Both the position numbers and the translations under genes were made by a program. This document shows positions 1-4,382 of a stretch of DNA of 33,461 nt, in pieces. The notes beneath the pieces were generated by a model. It was not told where the DNA came from and made no database searches. It worked only from the letters and a program-made list of their open reading frames with translations. Within the stretch, counting starts at the first letter, position 1, and every line of letters begins with the position of its first letter. The DNA comes from a virus. The DNA is taken from IMG/VR virus record IMGVR_UViG_3300025674_000188, positions 1 to 33,461 of that record, one strand, 5' to 3'.

Positions 1-58
1 CTGTACGGGCAACGGGGTGGATTTGCTCGGTCATTTGCAACTGACTTTTACCTATCAT
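1..58 (-). CDS. 5' end of a leftward gene cut by the window edge
   Basis: A minus-strand frame starts with ATG at 58 and stays open for 19 codons to the edge (begins MIGKSQLQ, then MTEQIHPVART). A second in-frame ATG at codon 9 could be the true start. It continues the leftward arm, and a weak copy of the repeated early promoter lies about 28 bases upstream. Too little is visible to suggest a function. Nineteen open codons alone are weak evidence; the promoter and orientation raise it. Confidence 0.45.
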   Translation of the reverse strand, partial: MIGKSQLQMTEQIHPVART

Positions 59-85
59 ACCAACAAGTTTTTACTTATTTGTAAC

Positions 86-119
86 ATATCTATCTCATAG
101 TTGTATCTACTTGCTTGTC
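86..119 (-). promoter_or_regulatory. Weak copy of the leftward early promoter
   Basis: On the minus strand: GACAAG (119-114), 18 bases, AGATAGATAT (95-86). Both boxes deviate from the family consensus CACAAA / AGATAATATA, but the 18-base spacing is exact and AGATA is kept. It faces the partial gene starting at 58. It would be hard to claim without the eight strong copies. Confidence 0.4.
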
Positions 120-277
120 GCAAATTGTGACATCAAGCTAAGATTGATATGTAATTTATTGTAAAACGAGGTGGCCAAGTGAGTAAGATACTGCCGGTTT
201 TTTTGAAAACCAAAATAATTTTATAATTCTCTGGACTTACGTTACACGTCTCACGCGCCACACTCGTATATTATTGT

Positions 278-430
278 GCCCAAGGGTGGAATCGAACCAC
301 CAATTATGTCTTATCCTATTTACTACCTTCCTAGCACGCCAGATCAGTAGCGACAAGGCTCTATTTCTGTTCTGTTCCCGCAAGAACTTCCCACATTACC
401 ATAGATTTACTGTTCACCTTGTACTTGGGC
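278..430 (-). ncRNA. tRNA-like structured RNA, about 153 nt, type unknown
   Basis: Read on the minus strand, GCCCAAG (430-424) pairs perfectly with CTTGGGC (284-278). Directly before the latter is a perfect T-arm: GGTGG, loop TTCGATT, CCACC (301-285), with no gap between T-arm and acceptor strand, as in tRNA. The next base would be an A discriminator; CCA is not encoded. The interior is not a normal tRNA: ACAAGGU pairs with GCCUUGU (7 bp, one G-U), enclosing UCUAU/AUAGA and a GUUCU-UGCG-GGAAC hairpin; then GCUACU/GGUAGU forms a second arm. No D-arm or anticodon loop is recognisable, and no tmRNA tag frame. A promoter-like element ends at 433, so transcription could begin at or within a few bases of base 1. 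Alternatives: a tRNA carrying an insertion, or a phage att core derived from a host tRNA 3' end. Confidence 0.6.
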
Positions 431-432
431 TA

Positions 433-466
433 TATTTTATCTAAGACATGTACCGTAACCTTTACG
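433..466 (-). promoter_or_regulatory. Leftward early-type promoter for the tRNA-like RNA
   Basis: Minus strand CGTAAA (466-461), exactly 18 bases, AGATAAAATA (442-433). Four of six bases match the CACAAA box and nine of ten match the downstream box. It overlaps the 3' end of the zinc-finger gene. If GATAAA acts as the -10 box, the start site falls at about 430, the first base of the acceptor-like stem. Confidence 0.55.
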
Positions 467-652
467 ACGACTTGCCTTTGCTATTGCCGCAGAAACTGAC
501 TGCGACACTATTTGTATTGTATTACCTGTTTTATGGTTAGTTATTGGTGCTGAAGCTACGCGTTCGACGCTACTGCAACTAACACAAGTTTTGTACCCAT
601 ATTTTTGTCTGACTGGATGTACGGGTTCACCACATCTACAATAATTTACCAT
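437..652 (-). CDS. Small zinc-finger protein (DksA/TraR-like cysteine pattern)
   Basis: This 71-residue protein starts with a cysteine cluster: CRCGEPVHPVR, then about ten residues on, KTCVSC. The pattern C-x-C-G ... R ... C-x2-C resembles the zinc finger of DksA/TraR proteins, which act on RNA polymerase; whether this one does is inference. A KTGNT segment and a basic C-terminal stretch (ASRRKGYG) follow. The frame extends upstream to a TTG at 685, but those codons overlap the -10 box of the promoter at 674-707, so the ATG at 652, preceded by AAAACT, is chosen. It appears to be the only gene of its transcript before the RNA promoter at 433-466. I recall similar short proteins in marine phage genomes, all unnamed. 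Confidence 0.8.
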   Translation of the reverse strand: MVNYCRCGEPVHPVRQKYGYKTCVSCSSVERVASAPITNHKTGNTIQIVSQSVSAAIAKASRRKGYGTCLR

Positions 653-673
653 AGTTTTTATTTTATATTCAGT

Positions 674-707
674 TATATTATCCAAAGGTAATCGTTTTCG
701 ATTTGTG
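674..707 (-). promoter_or_regulatory. Leftward early promoter, copy upstream of the zinc-finger gene
   Basis: Minus strand CACAAA (707-702), 18 bases containing ACGATTAC, GGATAATATA (683-674). It begins directly after the stop codon of the DnaA-like gene and lies about 21 bases before the ATG at 652. It rules out the TTG start at 685. Confidence 0.75.
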
Positions 708-1139
708 TTAAGTGAATAATATCTCTCTTAACTGTCTTGACTTTGCATCTAACTCAGCTTCTAAGCGAGAGATCTTGTCAGTGAGCTTAGCGATAATATC
801 ATCTTTGTTCTTCATATTAAAGCCACCGTTTTCTTCTATCGCTGCTTTGCAAATATCAAATAGCATCTTATAGCTTCTATCATACTTGTAAAGATCATAG
901 TGCGTTTTAACAGCATGGATAACAGTTGCATGGTCACGGTTAAATGACGCACCTATTTCTGTTGTGCTCCATCTACCAATATCGTGTAACAGAAACATAG
1001 CTATTCTACGCGCAGAGACGATTTCTCTGAGCCTTTTGCGACCTGTTATGACATCTACTGGTATTTCAGAGATATGAGATACTATATTCATTATTTTTAA
1101 TACTTCAGGGTCAATCCTGTGTAAGGTTATTTTTGCCAT
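708..1139 (-). CDS. DnaA domain IV-like DNA-binding protein
   Basis: This 143-residue protein has the helix-turn-helix of bacterial DnaA domain IV at about residues 42-80: an RR-x-AMFLLHD helix, then TTEIGASFNRDHATVIHA, where DHATVIHA (69-76) corresponds to the DnaA signature that contacts the DnaA box. The AAA+ ATPase domain of DnaA is absent. Residues 110-143 are charged and probably helical or coiled-coil, so the protein may dimerise. It could direct replication initiation on the phage, sequester host DnaA sites, or act as a regulator; the sequence does not decide. It starts at an ATG that immediately follows the stop of a 28-residue ORF (TAAATG), and ends directly at the next promoter. 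Fold assignment is strong, role is inference. Confidence 0.88.
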   Translation of the reverse strand: MAKITLHRIDPEVLKIMNIVSHISEIPVDVITGRKRLREIVSARRIAMFLLHDIGRWSTTEIGASFNRDHATVIHAVKTHYDLYKYDRSYKMLFDICKAAIEENGGFNMKNKDDIIAKLTDKISRLEAELDAKSRQLREILFT

Positions 1140-1226
1140 TTATTTTTGTTTAGTGTTACTTATGATATATGCTTCGATGAAAATGTACACGTGTATAGCA
1201 ACAAACACCGCTACTTTGATTAGCAT
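1140..1226 (-). CDS. 28-residue membrane micro-protein
   Basis: ATG at 1226 opens a 28-codon frame (starts MLIKVAVFVAIHV, ends SNTKQK) with one hydrophobic segment of about 20 residues and a basic tail, consistent with a single membrane helix. Its start overlaps the stop of the upstream gene by 7 bases and its stop directly abuts the ATG of the DnaA-like gene, so it exactly fills the gap between two real genes. That fit is the main evidence. Function unknown; it could also serve translational coupling of the DnaA-like gene. Confidence 0.55.
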   Translation of the reverse strand: MLIKVAVFVAIHVYIFIEAYIISNTKQK

Positions 1227-1756
1227 ATATTGTAGCGATGACCGTTGATAATTACTTGAATGTCGTGTCTATCTGTCTCGTGTATTTCATCACCAAATGG
1301 TAATTTATCATTTTGGTTACGTAGTTCAAGAGCTTGCTTGTACTGTGATTTAATAGTATTCATAGTCCAATCACTAATCAAATACATAGGTTTTTGGTAA
1401 TAGTTTTTAATGATGTACTTAGCTAAGTAGATTAACTGTTCTTCCCAACTGTGAATAAGTATACGCTCAACTGTATCGTAAGCATAACCACTTGTTCGTG
1501 TTGATACTTTTTTAGTTTTGTTAATTTGATAAGGACTTGACATACTTTCTGTCACATTACGGATATAACCTGTTGTGTAAGTAGCAAAGCGCAGTGGGTG
1601 TTTGCTGTAAGGTCCCCACATTTGCTGTATAGGTAGTTCATATACTGTTGTACCGTTTTTACGTTGACGGTCTGTGGTGACATCTTTAATACCTAGTATT
1701 TTAAAGATAGTTATTGCTTCGCGAGCACTTTTTATTTCTGTTGATAAGTAATCCAT
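1220..1756 (-). CDS. Hypothetical early protein, 178 aa
   Basis: A long leftward frame without a family I recognise. It has no membrane segment or cysteine cluster; it is rich in Tyr, Thr and Ile, with a central aromatic stretch (WGPYSKHPLRFATY near residue 50) and a C-terminal acidic to polar region ending in NGHRYNIC. The frame reaches a TTG at 1783, but the ATG at 1756 is more credible: it has an A/T-rich leader and lies about 40 bases downstream of the promoter at 1798-1831. It is the first gene of a three-gene unit with the 28-residue membrane protein and the DnaA-like gene, so a replication or takeover role is possible but not shown. Confidence 0.75.
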   Translation of the reverse strand: MDYLSTEIKSAREAITIFKILGIKDVTTDRQRKNGTTVYELPIQQMWGPYSKHPLRFATYTTGYIRNVTESMSSPYQINKTKKVSTRTSGYAYDTVERILIHSWEEQLIYLAKYIIKNYYQKPMYLISDWTMNTIKSQYKQALELRNQNDKLPFGDEIHETDRHDIQVIINGHRYNIC

Positions 1757-1797
1757 ATTATTTAATTTTAGTTTAGTTAACAAGCTTTTGTCATATA

Positions 1798-1831
1798 TAT
1801 ATTATCTGACGGTAAGCGTTTTTTATTTGTG
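1798..1831 (-). promoter_or_regulatory. Leftward early promoter for the 1756-708 operon
   Basis: Minus strand CACAAA (1831-1826), 18 bases containing ACGCTTAC, AGATAATATA (1807-1798). It overlaps the last codons of the micro-ORF ending at 1823. Confidence 0.75.
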
Positions 1832-1897
1832 ATAGTAAAGCCATTCGGCGAACATGTATAGCACAACGGCTATAAGAAATATCACTGATAACATCAT
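1823..1897 (-). CDS. 24-residue membrane micro-protein
   Basis: Begins MMLSVIFLIAVV and is almost entirely one hydrophobic helix ending in a short polar tail (YYHK). Its ATG overlaps the stop of the preceding 23-residue ORF in an ATGA arrangement, typical of translational coupling. The last in a chain of three overlapping micro-ORFs. No family recognised. A very short ORF; the coupled arrangement and single clean membrane helix are the evidence. Confidence 0.5.
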   Translation of the reverse strand: MMLSVIFLIAVVLYMFAEWLYYHK

Positions 1898-1965
1898 GCG
1901 TCTTGTTCTTTAATAGCGTTAAACAAGTACCACACGCTAGCTAATACCCACGCCCACTCAAACAT
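1894..1965 (-). CDS. 23-residue micro-ORF between two membrane ORFs
   Basis: Encodes MFEWAWVLASVWYLFN followed by a charged tail (AIKEQDA): an aromatic, amphipathic or membrane-associated peptide. It overlaps the upstream 37-residue ORF by 8 bases and the downstream 24-residue ORF by 4 bases. Alone it would be dismissed; it is listed because all three ORFs chain through overlaps and fill the gap exactly. Confidence 0.4.
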   Translation of the reverse strand: MFEWAWVLASVWYLFNAIKEQDA

Positions 1966-2071
1966 TGAATAAGTTTATAGCGATTAGTATTATGATTGAA
2001 AGAAAACCAGCCCACATAGCTATATTTTCTACAATTTCAAAAAAGTCCGGTGTTTGTTTATTAGTGTTCAT
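1958..2071 (-). CDS. 37-residue single-pass membrane protein
   Basis: Starts MNTNKQTPDFFEIVENIAMW, followed by a hydrophobic helix (AGFLSIIILIAINLF) reaching almost to the C-terminus. Its ATG has the ACTATG context shared by most genes of this arm and lies 10 bases after the stop of the acidic 64-residue gene, so it belongs to the same operon. A small phage membrane protein, for example acting on host envelope processes, is possible; no function can be read from sequence. Confidence 0.6.
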   Translation of the reverse strand: MNTNKQTPDFFEIVENIAMWAGFLSIIILIAINLFNV

Positions 2072-2081
2072 AGTATTTTTT

Positions 2082-2276
2082 TTAATGTAGGTTATCCCAT
2101 ACTAGTTCGTGTACTAACTCGTAATCTTCATTAAGTTCATCGAGTTGTTCATCAGTCATTTCTTTACCATCATAGTCTGCACTGTCAATAAAGGCATCGC
2201 AGTAATCAGGGTAATCCCAGTGGTGAATACCGTCTACTACTACATTGTCGAGTAGTTTAATGTCAAATTTAGTCAT
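2082..2276 (-). CDS. Very acidic 64-residue protein
   Basis: Over a quarter of residues are Asp or Glu and there are very few basic residues, with runs such as DYPDYCDAF and DEQLDELNEDYE. Small, strongly acidic early phage proteins often mimic DNA or bind host DNA-binding proteins; that is only a general analogy. The start ATG has the ACTATG context, two bases beyond the stop of the upstream 77-residue gene. No family recognised. Confidence 0.7.
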   Translation of the reverse strand: MTKFDIKLLDNVVVDGIHHWDYPDYCDAFIDSADYDGKEMTDEQLDELNEDYELVHELVWDNLH

Positions 2277-2278
2277 AG

Positions 2279-2512
2279 TTAATCTCCTAGTTCTATTAAT
2301 TGGTTAATATAGTTTTGGTTGTATTGCGCGGCATTTGGCGCATTGTTATTCCAGAATATACATCTGTCACTTGTTTTAACGAACATTACTTTTAGTTTGT
2401 CTTGTATAAACTGATAGTGAGTTCTACCCTGAGTCCACACTCTGTGATCATCACTCATATTATGGAAGTGGTCGTGCACTTGTATTTCCTGTGCTAATTC
2501 TTGCTTAGTCAT
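2279..2512 (-). CDS. Hypothetical early protein, 77 aa
   Basis: A soluble-looking protein with many His, Gln and Asn residues (VHDHFHNMSDDHRVW near the N-terminus, WNNNAPNAAQYNQNY near the C-terminus). No known motif. The ATG at 2512 follows the upstream stop by three bases; the downstream ATG follows its own stop by two. This tight packing supports it as a real operon member. Confidence 0.68.
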   Translation of the reverse strand: MTKQELAQEIQVHDHFHNMSDDHRVWTQGRTHYQFIQDKLKVMFVKTSDRCIFWNNNAPNAAQYNQNYINQLIELGD

Positions 2513-2515
2513 ATC

Positions 2516-2719
2516 TTACTTTTTTATTCTGTTATATAATTCTGTTATTACTTGGTCACAAATTCTTTCGTGGTCTTTTACAAACCTCTCAGTTGACTCG
2601 TCGTATTCACCTATTTCATACATGTAATCAGTTGTTAACTCTTCCATGTTATCTACTAGCGTATCAATTACTTCGTCTACTATTTTATTTATTATTTTTT
2701 GTTCTGTTACTTTTGACAT
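2516..2719 (-). CDS. Hypothetical early protein, 67 aa, acidic and helical
   Basis: Begins MSKVTEQKIINKIVDEVI and reads as mostly alpha-helical and acidic, ending in a basic RIKK. The frame extends to a GTG at 2743, but the ATG at 2719 has the ACTATG context seen at neighbouring genes and lies four bases after the upstream stop. No family recognised. Confidence 0.7.
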   Translation of the reverse strand: MSKVTEQKIINKIVDEVIDTLVDNMEELTTDYMYEIGEYDESTERFVKDHERICDQVITELYNRIKK

Positions 2720-2723
2720 AGTA

Positions 2724-2954
2724 TTATCTTGATTGTAAGCCACCTATGGCTTTGTTAGATGTTAGTCGTGCTTCTTTATCTGAATTCCAATTAAGTTCAT
2801 TAGAATTAATATAACAAAAACCTTTGTGAGAGAACTGTTGAGACTTAGATATTTCTTCGTAGTTCTTTGGAAGTTGGTGTAGTTTATGAGGTATAAACTT
2901 TTGGTTTTTGATAGTAATAATTTTAGTGAAATGGTTGAATTTTAGTTTAAGCAT
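2724..2954 (-). CDS. Hypothetical early protein, 76 aa, basic
   Basis: A Lys/Asn-rich protein (MLKLKFNHFTKIITIKNQKF at the start) without a recognised motif. It is the first gene after the promoter at 2976-3009, with a leader of roughly 20 bases and the ACTATG start context. It heads an operon of about seven genes running to 1823. Confidence 0.68.
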   Translation of the reverse strand: MLKLKFNHFTKIITIKNQKFIPHKLHQLPKNYEEISKSQQFSHKGFCYINSNELNWNSDKEARLTSNKAIGGLQSR

Positions 2955-2975
2955 AGTATATATATTTTATTCAAT

Positions 2976-3009
2976 TATATTATCTGTAAGTGATTTAATT
3001 TAGTTTGTG
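2976..3009 (-). promoter_or_regulatory. Leftward early promoter for the 2954-1823 operon
   Basis: Minus strand CACAAA (3009-3004), 18 bases, AGATAATATA (2985-2976). The spacer lacks the ACGACTAC block of other copies but keeps a TCAC at its place. Confidence 0.72.
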
Positions 3010-3020
3010 AAAGTACAGAA

Positions 3021-3037
3021 GTGACTTATTTAGTCAC
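3021..3037 (-). other. Hairpin spanning the stop codon of the 79-aa paralog
   Basis: GTGACT, five bases, AGTCAC: a perfect 6-bp inverted repeat whose loop region carries the TAA stop of the gene ending at 3026. The paralogous gene ending at 4113 has an equivalent structure. It could attenuate transcription or protect the 3' end; there is no T-run. Confidence 0.5.
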
Positions 3038-3265
3038 CTCTGATAGTTCACGAGCGAAGGCAGGTACTGCATTACTGTTAGTATAATTGCCATATTGTTG
3101 GAAGCATGGCATTGACTCGAAACGCTCTTGAAACTTAGAGTAAATAGCATCGTGGTCATACTTATAAGTTATACCTTTTTTGTTAGTGAAACTAACTACA
3201 GTGTTAGTACCGATTAGAGTTTTTCTAATAACAAATCTTTTAGTAGTGATAGTGTTTGTTGACAT
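3026..3265 (-). CDS. Conserved early protein, paralog A, 79 aa
   Basis: Clearly homologous over its whole length to the 77-residue protein at 4113-4346. Shared blocks are KRFV-RK-LIG-NT, FTNKK, YDHDA-YS, KYGNYTNSN (QYGNYTNSN here) and AREL/AREH near the end. The likely fold is a short beta-sheet plus helix; no function known to me. The start ATG has the ACTATG context, about 43 bases downstream of its own promoter at 3309-3342. Each paralog having its own promoter copy suggests duplication of a promoter-gene unit. Confidence 0.8.
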   Translation of the reverse strand: MSTNTITTKRFVIRKTLIGTNTVVSFTNKKGITYKYDHDAIYSKFQERFESMPCFQQYGNYTNSNAVPAFARELSEVTK

Positions 3266-3308
3266 AGTATTAAATTTAAGTTATTTATTTATTTAGTTTA
3301 TTTACAGT

Positions 3309-3342
3309 TATATTATCTATTAGTAGTCGTGTCTAATTTGTG
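3309..3342 (-). promoter_or_regulatory. Leftward early promoter for paralog A
   Basis: Minus strand CACAAA (3342-3337), 18 bases with ACGACTAC in the middle, AGATAATATA (3318-3309). It lies inside the 3' end of the 49-residue ORF, whose TAA stop is part of the -10 box. Confidence 0.78.
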
Positions 3343-3462
3343 TAACAGTTCTTCTAATTTGTGGGCCAATTCTTTTACTGCTTGTACTAGCGCTTCGTCT
3401 GTTACGTTGCCTTGTAAGTACTGGTTTAATTCGTCGATAGTTGCTATAATTTCTGATCGCAT
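3313..3462 (-). CDS. 49-residue acidic helical protein
   Basis: Starts MRSEIIATIDELNQYL and continues with heptad-like leucines (AVKELAHKLEELLHKLD), consistent with one or two amphipathic helices and possibly a coiled coil. ATG in the AAACT context, about 25 bases downstream of the promoter at 3488-3521. Its stop codon is shared with the -10 box of the next promoter, a compact arrangement. No family recognised. Confidence 0.65.
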   Translation of the reverse strand: MRSEIIATIDELNQYLQGNVTDEALVQAVKELAHKLEELLHKLDTTTNR

Positions 3463-3487
3463 AGTTTTAATATTTATTAGTTACGTT

Positions 3488-3521
3488 TATATTATCCGAA
3501 AGTAGTCGTATCTAGTTTGTG
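3488..3521 (-). promoter_or_regulatory. Leftward early promoter for the 49-aa gene
   Basis: Minus strand CACAAA (3521-3516), 18 bases with ACGACTAC, GGATAATATA (3497-3488). Confidence 0.78.
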
Positions 3522-3566
3522 CAAAAGTAGATAGTTCGTTTAGTGAATAATTTTAGTTGTGAGGTA

Positions 3567-3671
3567 TTACTCCACTTCTCTCCACTTCTTACTACTTTTA
3601 TACTTTATGTCAAAGTGTGACACAAGGTAGTTAATTAAATAATAGTAAGAGGCAATTGTCACTGTTTTCAT
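3567..3671 (-). CDS. 34-residue ORF downstream of an early promoter
   Basis: Begins MKTVTIASYYYLINYLV and ends with a basic stretch (KYKSSKKWRE). It lies about 17 bases downstream of the promoter at 3689-3722, the only ORF placed to use it. A half-copy of its N-terminal coding sequence (VTIA-x-Y) recurs at 4519-4563. No function known. The promoter supports it; the length does not. Confidence 0.5.
   Translation of the reverse strand: MKTVTIASYYYLINYLVSHFDIKYKSSKKWREVE
3617..3662 (-). repeat. Duplicated 46-bp element, copy A
   Basis: On the minus strand it starts GTGACAAT-x-GCCT-x-TTACT and ends CTTGTGTCAC. Those flanks match copy B at 4519-4563 with two differences, while the 17 central bases differ. 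The outer ends are inverted (GTGACA / TGTCAC). Here it overlaps the start of the 34-residue ORF. Confidence 0.6.
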
Positions 3672-3688
3672 ATCATTTTATTTACATT

Positions 3689-3722
3689 ATTATTATCTTG
3701 AAGTGGACTGATTAAGTTTGTG
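3689..3722 (-). promoter_or_regulatory. Leftward early promoter for the 34-aa ORF
   Basis: Minus strand CACAAA (3722-3717), 18 bases, AGATAATAAT (3698-3689). Upstream, five bases from CACAAA, is TGTATAGC, the same arrangement as at the promoter at 4022-4055. Confidence 0.72.
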
Positions 3723-3725
3723 CAG

Positions 3726-3761
3726 GTGCTATACACTTCGTGCTATACACCCGAAGGTGTA
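3726..3761. repeat. Tandem GTGCTATACAC repeat with adjoining hairpin
   Basis: The 11-mer GTGCTATACAC occurs at 3726-3736 and 3740-3750 (14-base period). The second copy runs into a 6-bp hairpin whose minus-strand form is TACACC-TTCG-GGTGTA (3746-3761). It lies between the gene ending at 3777 and the next promoter, so it may be an operator, a weak terminator, or both. Confidence 0.55.
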
Positions 3762-3776
3762 GTGTTGTTATTAATT

Positions 3777-4010
3777 TTATGGTAGATTAATTTGATATGT
3801 TATTTGAGAAGGATTATTTAGTGAAGATAGTTGATAGAAGTTTGGATTGTAATTTAAGTATTCGAATTGAGGTGAAGTTTGAAGATAAATAGTTATGATA
3901 TGTTTTTTGTTAATTGTAGAGTAATAATTAGTAGTGTATTTTAATTTGTTTATTTGTAGATATTTAAATAAAGAAATTATTTGTTTGTGAGTGTTTGGTT
4001 TGTTTTGCAT
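3777..4010 (-). CDS. Hypothetical early protein, 77 aa, very A+T-rich
   Basis: Asn-, Tyr- and Ile-rich (NKLKYTTNYYSTINKKH in the first half), reflecting an extremely A+T-rich coding sequence unlike its neighbours. No motif recognised. The ATG at 4010 is only 11 bases from the end of the -10 box at 4022, so the mRNA would be nearly leaderless. A bare A+T-rich ORF could be chance, but the promoter position supports it. Confidence 0.55.
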   Translation of the reverse strand: MQNKPNTHKQIISLFKYLQINKLKYTTNYYSTINKKHIITIYLQTSPQFEYLNYNPNFYQLSSLNNPSQITYQINLP

Positions 4011-4021
4011 AATCTTTTTAT

Positions 4022-4055
4022 TTTATTATCTAGTTGAGGTCGTAATAAGTTTGTG
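4022..4055 (-). promoter_or_regulatory. Leftward early promoter for the 77-aa A+T-rich gene
   Basis: Minus strand CACAAA (4055-4050), 18 bases with ACGACCTC, AGATAATAAA (4031-4022). TGTATAGC sits five bases upstream. Confidence 0.73.
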
Positions 4056-4072
4056 AGTATGCTATACATAAA

Positions 4073-4086
4073 GCGCCTTGCGGCGC
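4073..4086 (-). terminator. Possible terminator after paralog B
   Basis: On the minus strand GCGCC-GCAA-GGCGC is a G+C-rich 5-bp hairpin in A+T-rich surroundings, about 27 bases beyond the stop of the gene ending at 4113, followed by only TTTAT. The short T-run makes it a weak candidate. Confidence 0.4.
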
Positions 4087-4108
4087 CATATTGCAAGAGA
4101 AGTAAGCA

Positions 4109-4124
4109 GAGACTATTTAGTCTC
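4109..4124 (-). other. Hairpin spanning the stop codon of paralog B
   Basis: GAGACTA-TT-TAGTCTC is a perfect 7-bp inverted repeat including the TAG stop at 4113-4115. The equivalent structure at paralog A (3021-3037) has a different stem sequence but the same position. Confidence 0.5.
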
Positions 4125-4346
4125 CACTTGATGCTCACGTGCCCACGTAGGTAAGCTGTTTGAGTTAGTATAGTTACCGTACTTATGCCAGCACTCCATG
4201 TTGTTAAGCTTTTCTTGATTAGCAGAGTACACAGCGTCGTGGTCGTAAGTATACGTTTCATTCTTCTTGTTAGTGAAGGTGATAATAGTGTTGCTACCGA
4301 TTAGTGACTTACGCATTACGAATCTTTTAGAAATTAATTTAGACAT
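4113..4346 (-). CDS. Conserved early protein, paralog B, 77 aa
   Basis: Full-length homolog of the protein at 3026-3265: KRFVMRKSLIGSNT, FTNKK, YDHDAVYS and KYGNYTNSN are shared, as is the terminal Thr-Lys. ATG in the ACTATG context about 36 bases downstream of the promoter at 4383-4416. It is the first leftward gene next to the divergent control region, so probably among the earliest expressed. Function unknown. Confidence 0.8.
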   Translation of the reverse strand: MSKLISKRFVMRKSLIGSNTIITFTNKKNETYTYDHDAVYSANQEKLNNMECWHKYGNYTNSNSLPTWAREHQVETK

Positions 4347-4382
4347 AGTTTAGAAATTTAGTTATTATTTATTTGTTACATA

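Noticed and set aside
165-215. Plus-strand tRNA-like stretch (GGTGGCCAAGTGAG ... GGTTTTTTTGAAAACC)
   Set aside because: A D-arm-like start and an anticodon-like hairpin are visible, but the loop does not fit seven bases with a five-bp stem, and no T-arm or matching acceptor strand follows. At most a decayed tRNA or a plain 6-bp hairpin (196-211).
278-430. Reading the tRNA-like element as tmRNA
   Set aside because: Too short, no tag-peptide frame, no pseudoknots recognised, and no conserved tmRNA 5' sequence.
2720-2756. Additional copy of the early promoter before the 67-aa gene
   Set aside because: A good downstream box (minus strand AGATAATACT) exists, but the nearest TTTG-type partner is 21 rather than 18 bases away and does not match CACAAA.
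3977-4261. 94-residue minus-strand ORF
   Set aside because: It lies in another frame across paralog B, a promoter and a hairpin; paralog B has a homolog and proper start context.
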